Positions 38,901 to 48,171 of a DNA stretch of 64,000 nt are shown here, one piece after another; position 1 is the stretch's first letter; each line of letters begins with the position of its first letter. A program made the translations under genes and the position numbers. The notes under the pieces are model-generated. The model saw only the letters and a list, made by a program, of their open reading frames with translations. It ran no database searches and was not told the origin of the DNA. The DNA is from Nectonema munidae (taxonomy: Eukaryota > Nematomorpha > Nectonematoida > Nectonematidae), in assembly GCA_030549495.1 (NCBI GenBank), contig JAUIRK010000420.1, forward strand, positions 2,501 through 66,500, written 5' to 3'.

Positions 38901-41900
38901 CAGCAATAATTGATGTTTTACCCTCGAAAATGAGATAAAATGGTTAAACAGTATGTTGTATGCAGATGATTTTGTGACTGGAAAACTCGATGCAAAAATT
39001 GAATTGAATGTAAATCTTAATAAGATGACTTAAAAAGATTTCATGCCCGTGCATGTGATATGAAAATAGAAAACGCTAGAATATATCCTTGTTTTGTCTG
39101 CGCAAAAAGAGTAATGAGAAATTGAATTAGATGCCACAAATCTTTGAACTGGGTTTATGGAAGGTGCATAAAAGCAAAAAGATTCACTGAGAAATTGGCA
39201 GGAATGTTTCAGTGCAAAAATGATGAAGAAGCGCATTAAGACGTCTTTGTTAATGGTTTACAGAAGGGTAAACGTTTTTGCTATCTCGGAAACACAATTT
39301 ATAGTTGGAAATTGCAGTAACCAAAAGAAGCAGACAATGTTGGTTTACGTTTAATTCAGCGCCTGTGATTCCTAGAAGAAATAAATTTTCATAAAAATTA
39401 AAAAGAAAGATTTTCAAAACTTTGATCGTGTATGGCTCTGAAACATGGACATCTAATGTTTCCAGAAAGGCCTTTTTAAAAAGAGCAAAAAGATTGTAGT
39501 GTTGGAGGCAAAAACAAAATGAATACAAAGAACTCATGAGCAAACATGGTCTTGAAGAAAGTGATATTGAACAAATGGTTTTAGGTGTTAGGACAAGGAA
39601 AGAAGATGAGATGAAGAAAACTTACGGCACAATGAGAAAAGCGCGTCCTAAAATAACGTGGAAGATTATAGGATGAAAAAGATGTCAAAAGTTGATTTGA
39701 AAGAAATTGGTGCCAGGACCTTAGATTGGGGGAAGCCAGTTTGTCTACCTGGCGCCATAGTTAGTCGCTCTTTGTAAAAAGGATAACAGCTGACATAAAC
39801 AAATGATCCTGTTTTATATAAAAAGAAAATCAAGTTTGCATATCAAGTCTCATCTTTTCAGGGGGTGCCCGAGATAGACTGCCGATTTTCATCGTAACAA
39901 AAATTTGCTCCAAGGAAGAGCGTCACTTGTAATAAATTAATATTTAATCCGTAAATAAGCCATAATTTTAAGAATTTCTTTCATAAAGTCTACATTTTTC
40001 CATCTATTCTTCCTTTTGTGTGCTTATCATCGTCCTTAGAAGATGATATTGTAAAAGAACTGTCATTTTGTTAAGGTGAGTTATTAAAATTTGTTCACTA
40101 TTTTCTGAAAAAGTTGTATTCTTTAGAAAAGAAATTTGCAAAAGTTTTGATACCAATAATCTACACTATAAATTTTATATTGATTATTGTTTATTAAACA
40201 AAACTAAAATTTAGCTTATCGTTAATTTTCAAACAAAGGAATATAGAGACTCATGTAAACCAAAGAGGTACGGGTAACTTTTTTAAAAAGTATCCGATCT
40301 CACCCAAGCAAAGATTAATTTTATATGACTGGGTGGACAGGTGTGTTTTACCTGTGCTTCCCCACTAGGCCATGTACGCAAATAATGAAAACAAAGGAAT
40401 ACATTTTGTGTACTTTACAGCTCCAATTTTTGACTCGTATGAACAAACTGGTGAAAACTATGACAACGTTTCCCTGCACGTCATATCTCAACTGTTGCTG
40501 CCTTCTTCAAAGATAAGCGTGATGTTTGCTTCGCACAACAAATCCTCCCTTCTCTCAATACTCAACAAGTTCGTGACTTTCTTCTTTTCAAAGCCCGGCC
40601 TTCACTTTTCTCCTCGTCCAATTTTCTGGGTTTACAGGCGACTCACTCTGCTAGACAACCAACTCGTCCAACTAGTGCAGCGTTTTTCAAACAATGGGTC
40701 GTGACAAAAAAAGATGCTGAATAAATGAACGTAGTGAACAGAGTTTGTCAAAATAGGGCAAGCGGGAAGACAGTAACACGCTTAGCAAAAACTGTATCAT
40801 AACAATTTACCTATGATTTATCTGTCCTAAGATGTGCAAGCAAATGAAGATGTTCGCACTATACTAAGCATACTTATAACATTAATGATGGATATGAATA
40901 AAATTCATAATTGATCAATTGCGTACATAGTATCTAAACGTCTATATACTTAATTGAGTATATTCCGTTTATAACACCCATTATTCCTTTTAACTTTTGA
41001 TATCTTTTTACTCAGTTTAAACATTTGGTTGCAAATACAGAGTTGCTCTGCTAAGCAAGCTAAATGTCAAATCAATCCTAAGATAATTTTAGAAATCCCT
41101 CCCATGCTGATAAACGATCACGCGTGGAAAACTCCATTAAGTCAAAAACGTGAGATATGCTTGTACAAAGCACATCACCTCAACATGATATAAATTCTTA
41201 TTTTTCTAATGTTTGTGCAATCTTTATTGGTCCTTCAACCATAAGTAAAATCTTGTTTTATTAAAGAAGAAAATGGCTGAGTATGGACACCAATGACACA
41301 AGTGTGCTTCGTGTTCGTAGTGCTAAGCATCAAGCAACGGAGAGTGCCCTATTTATGTGGTTCACGGATGCACAAACTCGTGGTGCCACAATAAATGTTA
41401 ATATTCTCATTTCAAGAGCTCGTGTATTTGGGTAAAGATCTGAATGTTAAAAACGAGTTGAAATACTCTAGCTGTTTGCTTGATCGCTTTAAAAAAACCT
41501 CATGGCGTAAAATTTTTTAATAAGCATGGAGAAAGCTCAGGCTGTAGCATAAATGACGTTGCACGCCATTTGATTCAGTGTAAACAAGAAATATAATGCC
41601 TGGACTTCTGTTCAATACGTTGCCATTGTGTATTTGCAGACTCACCCTTTCTAAACCCGAGCAGATAGGAAATCTCATACAAGCATATCATCACGAACCA
41701 GAGTTTGAACAAGTAATCACAGCAATCGCTTATATAAATACTGACGCTGATATTGAAACAGATGAAAAGTTGACTGAACAAGAAATCCTCTCTAATAATT
41801 TTACCGTCTAGACCTCTAGTTTCAGCTAGAAAAGCAATTTCCAATGTCTTGAAGTTGGTCGATTGCGACCCACAATTACATTCTCGTCACTACCATAAAC

Positions 41901-44900
41901 ATCAATGAAAAAAGTTCTATTGAATTTGATATTTTTAAAATGAAATGTGTTTATGAACTTTGTTTGACAAAGTTTATAATTTCAGCTTGAGCATTTCCAT
42001 AATTCAAACTTCGAAGAAAAACTGTTTAAATATGCTTTGTTAATTCGGCATAAAAATCTTTGGAACAAACGAGGTCTGACTGTAATTAACAAGCTACTAA
42101 TCTAAGAATAGAATAGCACCAATGTGTTGAAAGCATCGTTAAAGTTTAGATGAGCAAATTCATTTCCTCACTTAACGAATGTTCTCGGAGGCATTCGTTA
42201 AAGGGCATTTTGATGCCTACGCTCTCAATTAAGTTGTTCTTCTTAAAAGCTCATTCATAGTCAGCAGTATTACAATTTTCTGTCTTAAATAATAATAGTA
42301 AGTTTATTGTAACCGAAATTTCAAAATTAAGATTAACATATTAACTCCGCTCAAAATATCATTAAAATTACCTACCCCAACTCTTCATCATTTGATATTC
42401 AAGAAGAAATGTGTTGTTTGTTCACTTTTTTAAATTAAAAATATAGGATGAAAAACACCAAGATTAATCCTGGAGAAAAGTTCGTTTCTTTTTCTCAACT
42501 CTATGGTATGTGTGATTACCTCACTTTTCCACTGGGTAAGGAACTTTTTTATCTTTTCTGTAGCACGTCTAAATTTACACTTCTCTCTCTGCATACTAAA
42601 AAGTATCTACTTATAAAGAATATTACCACTCTCTGCTAGAAAATTTTGGAGGTGTGAGTAGGGTTGCTTAGATACTGGATTTTGATAACGCAAGGTCTCG
42701 GGCTCGATCCCGCATCAAGTCTACTTTCCTCATAGTTCGATACAAGCGGTGCAATTGTGCCTTCTCGGTGAAAACACGCCTGGTACCTTTAAATTTTTAA
42801 AGAAAATAAAAGTGGGATTGAGAGGTTTTAATTTTATAAAATTAGTTTCAACAAAAGCAAAGAAAGTTGATCTTTTTAATTGAAGCGAACCAAGTACGGA
42901 TATATTTACATCTCACAGGCTTTTATTATTTACCACTTAAAATTAAAGATAGCAAGAAAAATATGGAAACTATACAAGCTTTATCTTTTAATTCGAGAAT
43001 TGAATATATTAACACAAAAATATATATATATACCATTTAGTGAATTATACTTTTGAATTTCTGTACTTTTATGCAGAATTAATTAAACGCTGTAATGTCA
43101 TAACTCATAAGTGATGCTTGTAATATATTTTTCTTAGTTATTATAAAGCTGCCCTTTCAGTAACGTAGTCAGGAAAGCAAAATGTGAGCGCATACAACAT
43201 TATTTTTTACAAATATAAATCCTAATAGAATCCAAGTTCGGTCCCATGTCCTGGTATTACTTGAAAGGGCACGCACGATAACTCAGTAGTGGATCACAGA
43301 ACCCATGTCCTAACCCTAGTTGCTTCTGTGGAGTACATTCAGACCCTGATTCAGAACGAATGCTCTAACACAGGAAGACGATTGTTGTAGGAATGAAAGT
43401 TCATGTAAAAATAGGTGTAAGATTCATGATAAGATAAGTCTCGTATCTTATCTCTTATTATTATCCTCGATAATACTCTATTAATACTCCACCTGGAGGT
43501 TGGTTGCGTTTAGACCCTTTCCAAGAGGAAACAAGTGAGTTCATAACAAGGCAGCTATGTTCGACGCCAGATGTTGATGGTGGAATAAGCAATGCATATT
43601 GGAAGAGCTTCGTGGTTTCAGGAAATTATCTCCTGACACACTCTTAGGAGCAGATATAGCTCCGAAGAAGTAGGAATTTTGAAGGAGCATGAAAAAAGGT
43701 GGGAAATGTAGACAAATAGCACTGAGATGAGAATAATGAGTAATGTGGGTTTAAAATGTAGAGCTATTAATAAGAAGTCAGATAAATGAGGTTAAAGAAA
43801 ATTAAAGATTGGGATGGTTTGGTCATACAAATAGAAGTTCAAAAGTAAGCGCTTATTATAAAAGTTTTTGAAGAGCAAACTGAATGCAAATACAATGGAA
43901 GAGTCGAAAATATTTTGGAAAGAGGTAATTGAAAACGATATGAGAAAGCACATTTCCAAAATATGGAAAATAAAGTAATAAATGTATGTCTTTTTCATAG
44001 TTGTACACATTATCTCCCAATGATCTCATATTAGAACCGTTAATTTAAGTTAAATATATAGTGTGCATGTTAATATGTTTGCAAATCTTCCACTTTGATC
44101 CAATGTACTATGTTTTTCTTTATAATAATATAATCAGTTGGTTATTTGATGTTTTGTAGTTTTCATAGAGGGTAAATATGAATGTTAAAATGACTGTTCT
44201 CAAAAAAACATCTAACTATATCCATTGTGATAAAATGATAAGAGCCGTTAAAATCCTATAAATAATCCATCAATTTATTATCTTATTTGTTTAAAACATT
44301 AGTTCGTATAGCAGGAAAAGAGATTGTTTTCAAACTAGATTGCTCTTATATATATGTTGTCATATACGTAATATGTGTCAAGACTTGTTTCTTGACGTGA
44401 AAGCAAAACAATCATCATACATTTCTTGTCAAAACTTGTTTGGACATGTTTTTGTTGAAGTGTATATAAAAATAGCATTGATTTTAACTCGTATAGTCCA
44501 TCAACGGAAGTCATTGCGGAAAAAGACGGATTATTTTGCTTCAATGAGGTAAGATATGCGTAAATAACATGCTTTGTTTTTTAATTCATTTATTGTTCGG
44601 TTCTCATATATAATGAATCATATACTTCTTTTTATTTAGACATAATTTTGTATATAGAAAAGTTCCTCTCATTACGAGAAATAGAGCAACAATTGAAGCT
44701 TTGTGAAAATGAAGATGTTGTCGTGATTCTATGATACAGAAGAATTGACAGACAACGAAGATGTTGATGACAACTGTACTAAAGGTATTGACGTTGTGGA
44801 TGTTACGGGCTTTCTTGAACTGCATGCTGTTGGTCCGATTGCCGATGATATGAAAAATTACATGCTACTGATCAGACTAAGCACAAGAAAGCAGAAACCG

Positions 44901-47516
44901 AGTAAGAAAAGAAAGCTTTGTGATTCATTACCAAAATGGGAGTACAAGGCGCCAGAATATACAAAAGTCGACCAAAGAAATAAAATATGAGAAGAAAGAA
45001 AGAACGTCTGGTATTTTTGAAGAAATGTTTGAACTCATAATCAACGAAACTGTTCGTTATGCCACAGTATATAAGAACGAGCCTAACACGACAGTAAACT
45101 CAGATGACATAAAATTATATTTTGGAGTGTTACTATTTTCTGGGTACCACAAATTACCTTAAGAAACGCACTGCTGGTCAAATGATAAAGACTTAGGAAT
45201 AAAACTTTGAAGGATGTAATGCCAAGATAGAAATTTCAAATAATGAAAAGCTTTATATATTTCTGCAATAATGATAAAAAATGATAAAGCTTTCAAAATA
45301 AGAGAACTGATTACAGCTGTACAAGAATCATTCATGAAGTTTGGTATCTTTGAGGAACAGCTCGCTGTAGATGAAATGATAGTCAAGTATATTAGACATG
45401 AAGCAATTCATCAGAGACAAACCAATTAGATTTGGATATAAACTTTGGGCGTTATGTGGGCGCGCTACTGTTATAACTTTGACTGGCAAAAGCTCTACTG
45501 ATGATGAACGTGTTTACTTGGATCAAAAGTTGTGCTGAACATGCTAGACGTTGTAAAGCAACCTCGATTTTGATAATTTATTTACTGAGTATAAATTAGT
45601 GCCTCTGATACACCAAGCAACTGGAATAGTACGAGAAAATAGACTGAATAATTGTCCTCCAAAAGACTCAAATAAAATGAAAAAAGCAAAAGAGAGAAAG
45701 ATACGACTATCGATTCGATACTAATGAAGAAATTCTTTTTGTAAAATGGGCTCACAATACATGTGTAACAGTTGGAACTAATTATGACACAATGGAACCT
45801 TTACAAAATGTGCAACGTTGGTTGAAAGAAAAGAAAGCAAACGGTTTGGTTCTTCAAACTAATGTATTTATGGGCGGTGTACACGATTGGCTCATGAGTA
45901 AATATGTAACAGCAATCAGAAGTAAGAAATAGTATTGGCCACTTTTCACTCGCATTCTGGGCATGACAGTGGTGAATTCATTAATTATATACAAATTTAT
46001 TCACTCTGAAGATAACGATTTGCTCTCATTCCGAAAGGACATATGCATGCCTTACTTGAGATTTACCCGGTAAAAAAACAATCATTTTCAGGGCCTTCGT
46101 CCAATCCTTTGTATATTCGATTTTCTTCCACGGAACATACTGTTACGAAGCTGAACAATTCAGATGTTAAAACAAGGCATGCACTGCTAGGCCGAGGACA
46201 TACCGTTCTAGCTGCGATATTAGATTGTGTGGACTGCTTCTCTTTATATAAAGCTTATATTAAACAATTACTATATTGCATCGTTTTGGTGCGAAAATAG
46301 TCATAAAAATTATTATTTTTATACTTACTTGTGGCATTTCTTTTGTTTGAAACATTTTTTGCGCGTTTTGTACCCCACACGCCCCATGTCCAAGGTTCGC
46401 ATTACTTGTGCTTTGCCCAGCCATCTACCGCCGACAAAATAATTTCCTGTATTCGCCCGACTAACTAATTGCATTACAACTTTTGAGTATCTGAAGCGAA
46501 TAAAATGGATGATATTTGTTCTGATGTGCAAATTGAGAGTCTAGAACTTTAAACCTTATTTCTTGGATTACCCAAAAAATAAACAAACGTAAAAACAGTT
46601 ATAAAACATGCAAAGTTGAATAAATGTGTTTTACAAATTATACTGAGTTTTATTTCTTTCATTGCCTTTAAATGCACAGATAAAGAAATGTGGATGCATG
46701 GAATTAATTGGGATACTTAAAAATTGAGTTATACTTTTTCCTGTCTATTCCTTGTCTCTACAGAAGTCGCTATCCACATATATCCAAAATGTCATGAATG
46801 AGACATTCCACGATAGAAGTAATTGGTTTATTTTTTATTTGTCACTATCTAAATTACTCAACACTTTATCCAAACAATTCCCTTTTCATTAAATCGAGAT
46901 TTTCAAATTTGATTGCAGGAATGAGTGGTGTTGTCTAGAACCTGCTTTTTATTCTTCATACCCAATTTTGCTGTCACATTTGTCGATGAAAACACTCTTG
47001 GTACCTTTGTCCTTAAACACAATGTTTGATTAAAATATTTTGATATCGAAAATTGAGAATCCATCTTGAAAATACTTGATAGTAATGATAGGAGAGAATT
47101 TAATGGTAGACTGTTGGGGTGAATCAAGTTATTTAAGAATAGAATTAGTAATTTTGTGTATTTACTCGTCTTAATGATCGAGTTCTAATTTCATGCAAAA
47201 TATTGTTTGGGTTCACCAACTATTGCTCAAGCATGCATTCCTAACAAAATAACCGTGTATCAACCTCACTTATGGTGTTGTTATGTAATCGACATTTATG
47301 ATAATTTGCGTTTTTTTTATAATAGCGGAAAACAAATTCACGACGTATAAAAACGTACCGTATGGTTCGCTGGAAGATACTCTGTTGTACTTGATCAGAA
47401 GGGCTTCAGAAAACAATTCCGTTTTTCAGCGTTTGGTGACGGAAAAGCGTTACATCGCCTGCGAAATAAAGCGCCGAATCAAGCACTTCTTGAAATTGGA
47501 CCACCTCATTAAATAA
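20558..47516 (+). CDS. PRODH: Proline dehydrogenase, ten exons, 532 residues
   Basis: FAD-linked mitochondrial inner-membrane enzyme that oxidises proline to pyrroline-5-carboxylate and passes electrons to ubiquinone. Exons: 20558-20989, 25977-26170, 29876-29996, 31277-31348, 31418-31492, 33432-33578, 37362-37491, 40421-40568, 42447-42535, 47326-47516. Every junction is GT-AG and keeps phase, giving 1599 nt. Residues 1-75 are basic and Ser/Asn-rich, as expected for mitochondrial import. Barrel landmarks: KKSFYEHFVAGE (163-174), SAKLTA (237-242), VRVLFDAE (305-312), TYQCYLK (341-347), KLVRGAY (370-376), FASHN (426-430), QLYGMCD (457-463), YKNVPYG (477-483) and the catalytic RRASEN (494-499). 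Human PRODH has 600 residues. This one lacks the insertion before FTEEEE and the ARTYFYANEA region, and the DYGVEED loop reads LAVPAEE (195-201). An undetected exon in intron 2 is possible. PRODH2 cannot be excluded. Confidence 0.88.
20990..25976 (+). other. PRODH intron 1
   Basis: About 5 kb, AT-rich. At 24227-24292 there is an exon-like piece (see findings). At about 24357 a hAT-like tip (CAGCGTTGTTTAATGTCAAAG) occurs. The 61-residue hydrophobic frame at 22584-22769 has no relatives that I recognise. Confidence 0.6.
25977..26170 (+). CDS. PRODH: PRODH exon 2
   Basis: Acceptor TTTTGCACAG, donor GTATCT. Encodes FISFLQAILPKF...MKKSFYEHFVAGE and the altered LAVPAEEL loop. Phase 0 in, phase 2 out. 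Confidence 0.85.
26171..29875 (+). other. PRODH intron 2
   Basis: About 3.7 kb. Holds a decayed - strand coding remnant (27070-28100) and a hAT-like tip at 28596 (CAGGGATGCTGAACCTGCGAG). Repeated GTTAGTTAG-type sequence lies at about 29440-29570. Confidence 0.6.
27070..28100 (-). pseudogene. Decayed coding remnant, unrecognised
   Basis: Several - strand blocks look protein-coding by composition: RRKDMMDTTSKQTSKLGESQ...LYRIYGVQKLMTR (about 27830-27930), TEILQRPNDEGNEAELQFVG then RHGTGYGRPDLFAVKID (about 27380-27500), CPENAAYKKASELLRHFKVT (about 27225-27290), and FLGVVKKDVYFQNYIQMAKA...MKSGKLKKY before a stop (about 27105-27200). The blocks are in different frames, so it is a pseudogene or a very badly fitting multi-exon gene. 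I cannot assign a family. Confidence 0.35.
29876..29996 (+). CDS. PRODH: PRODH exon 3
   Basis: Acceptor TTAACTTCAG, donor GTACCT. Encodes ESKLSENVAAALECLQ...ISAKLTAFFPFHIL, matching the ETFLRCIE...IAIKLTALG segment of PRODH. Its first base completes the Arg codon begun in exon 2. Confidence 0.82.
30645..30715 (+). repeat. SINE tail fragment
   Basis: AGTTCGATACGGTCAGCGCAA...GGTGAAAACATTCCTCAGTA then CCTTTACG matches the 3' half of the SINE family at 42650. Inside PRODH intron 3. Confidence 0.5.
31277..31348 (+). CDS. PRODH: PRODH exon 4
   Basis: Acceptor CTTCTTTTTAG, donor GTACCA; 24 codons, phase 0 both sides. EKMAKKGNAV continues the HILEKM (LLERM-like) helix from exon 3. Confidence 0.75.
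31418..31492 (+). CDS. PRODH: PRODH exon 5
   Basis: Acceptor TTCAAAATAG after a 69-bp intron, donor GTATGC; 25 codons, phase 0. FFNPEDTQVYHKSIGSLKAV matches the FTEEEELQMTRMLQRMDVLA helix region. Confidence 0.78.
31493..33431 (+). other. PRODH intron 5
   Basis: About 1.9 kb. Contains a short TG run at about 32718-32730 and a phase-0 exon-like segment at 33046-33120. Otherwise AT-rich. Confidence 0.5.
33432..33578 (+). CDS. PRODH: PRODH exon 6
   Basis: Acceptor TTGATTTTAAG, donor GTAACT; 49 codons, phase 0. Holds VRVLFDAEYTSINPAI and TYQCYLK, the clearest PRODH signatures in the gene. Confidence 0.9.
33579..37361 (+). other. PRODH intron 6
   Basis: About 3.8 kb, AT-rich, no feature that I can support. 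Around 36520-36700 a broken + strand reading (SVIIAKLFDK...APYKIRQLKGFNISDLSTAE) looks faintly coding but matches nothing I know. Confidence 0.5.
37362..37491 (+). CDS. PRODH: PRODH exon 7
   Basis: Acceptor CTTTTACACAG, donor GTAAGC; phase 0 in, 1 out. Contains KLVRGAYMQKE (human KLVRGAYLAQE). Confidence 0.9.
38700..39790 (+). mobile_element. Decayed LINE reverse transcriptase in PRODH intron 7
   Basis: FVDLEKAID (38717-38743) is the first palm motif (FIDLEKAFD). VLSPLL lies at about 38880-38897, and MLYADDFV (38953-38976) holds the catalytic YADD. Then come VYGSETW-like (about 39430) and EELMSKHGLEESDIEQ-like (about 39530) blocks, and the C-terminal PKITWKII region. Numerous stops and shifts; dead. 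Same strand as PRODH. The clade was not determined. Confidence 0.75.
40421..40568 (+). CDS. PRODH: PRODH exon 8
   Basis: Acceptor TGTACTTTACAG, donor GTTCGT (weak). The weak donor is chosen because only it keeps phase with exon 9 and gives the expected SILNK-MKN join. Contains PIFDSYEQT and ISVMFASHN. Confidence 0.85.
41040..41920 (+). pseudogene. Decayed pogo/Tigger transposase, copy B
   Basis: Closely related to copy A at 1170-2288. Shared DNA includes CTAAACGATCACGTGTGG-like sequence, TATGTGGTTCACGGA, and GCTCGTGTATTTGG. At 41647-41800 the acidic tail EPEFEQVITAIAYINTDADI corresponds to EPEFEEVVSASAYAKVAAKI of copy A. The catalytic centre is missing here, so this copy is more deleted. In PRODH intron 8. 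Confidence 0.75.
42447..42535 (+). CDS. PRODH: PRODH exon 9
   Basis: Acceptor AAAAATATAG, donor GTAAGG. Encodes MKNTKINPGEKF and FSQLYGMCDYLTFPL, matching QVYFGQLLGMCDQISFPLG. Confidence 0.9.
42650..42802 (+). repeat. tRNA-derived SINE
   Basis: GGTGTGAGTAGGGTTGCTTAGATACTGG (A-box region), GGGCTCGATCCC (B box), then TAGTTCGATACAAGCGGTGC, CTTCTCGGTGAAAACACGCC and GGTACCTTTAAA. Best preserved together with the copy at 54619. In PRODH intron 9. Confidence 0.75.
43560..43975 (+). mobile_element. Second LINE tail fragment
   Basis: RQIALRMRIMSNVGLKCR (about 43714-43765) and ESKIFWKEVIENDMRKHI (about 43900-43960) match the C-terminal region of LINE polyproteins (RLRWFGHV...TWKEVI). Only the tail, much decayed. 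Confidence 0.5.
44700..46300 (+). pseudogene. Decayed piggyBac (PGBD3-like) transposase in PRODH intron 9
   Basis: Blocks in order: IFEEMFELIINETVRYATVY...FGVLLFSGYHKLP (45015-45160); KIRELITAVQESFMKFGIFE then EQLAVDEMIV (45300-45385), the first catalytic Asp; IRFGYKLWALCGR-like (about 45425-45470); FDNLFTEYKLVPLIHQATGI then VRENRLNNCP (45570-45660), the second Asp; EILFVKWAHNTCVTVGTNYD (45733-45790); and NVFMGGVHDWLMSKY...YWPLFTRILGMTVVNS (45860-45985). This is the full DDD core order of PGBD proteins. Several stops and shifts make it inactive. Element ends were not found. Confidence 0.85.
46965..47020 (+). repeat. SINE tail fragment
   Basis: GTCGATGAAAACACTCTTGG then TACCTTTG matches the 3' part of the SINE family. 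Confidence 0.4.
47326..47516 (+). CDS. PRODH: PRODH exon 10 (terminal)
   Basis: Acceptor TTTTTTATAATAG. Encodes TYKNVPYGSLEDTLLYLIRR then ASENNS and the C-terminal helix, ending LDHLIK and TAA. Holds the substrate-binding Arg pair. AATAAA signals lie at about 47743 and 47861. Confidence 0.92.
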
Positions 47517-48171
47517 TATTTTCGAAGAAATTATTTTTCATATTCGCTTTTTGCTCAAAATTATTTCAGTGGTTGTTACCTTCGCTGAGAAATCAACTCT
47601 AGTCAAAATTTCTAAATATTTCATGATTGGGTAAAAGTTCAATTTCGAAAATACGGTTTTTTCATCTATGATATATTTTTAAAAGATTATTATCAAATAA
47701 TTGCATCTATTTTTGATTTATTTTTTGACATTTTTATCAAATAAATTTAATTGCTCTACTTTCTACTCAATTCTATCAAAATGGATCAATGAGTAATCTT
47801 ATTAACGTACACTTTAAAATCGGAAAATGTTTTCCAGCACTTTACCGTCTTCAATTTTGAAAATAAAACGCTGAGGCCGCCTTAGACATCACATTTAAAA
47901 TGCATTTAGAAGACAAAATCCTTTTTTTACCCAATTAATTCATTTACCCATTTTATCATTGAACGTTGTGAAAGAAAAGCGCAACTTCTTCATCAGAAAA
48001 TTTACTTTTGAATAAAATTTCTTTTAAAATAGTTCGCATTATTAATTTGCAAGAAACATTAATTTTTTAAAAAAATAAAGCAGAAAAGTGTACAAAAAGA
48101 TAAATAAGTTTTGACATGTGTAAAAATATTAGAAAATATGAACTGAGGAAGAAAGACTATTTTGGTCGTTT
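47517..48171. other. Convergent intergenic region
   Basis: 655 bp between the 3' ends of PRODH (+) and the BMPR2-like gene (-). AT-rich. Two + strand AATAAA signals serve PRODH. For the - strand gene, an AATAAA overlaps the stop codon (see findings). Confidence 0.7.

Noticed and set aside
40568-40704. Continuation of the PRODH exon 8 frame past 40568
   Set aside because: The homologous helix continues in exon 9 (MKNTKINPGEKF), and the phase fits only if exon 8 ends at 40568. The extra frame does not resemble PRODH.
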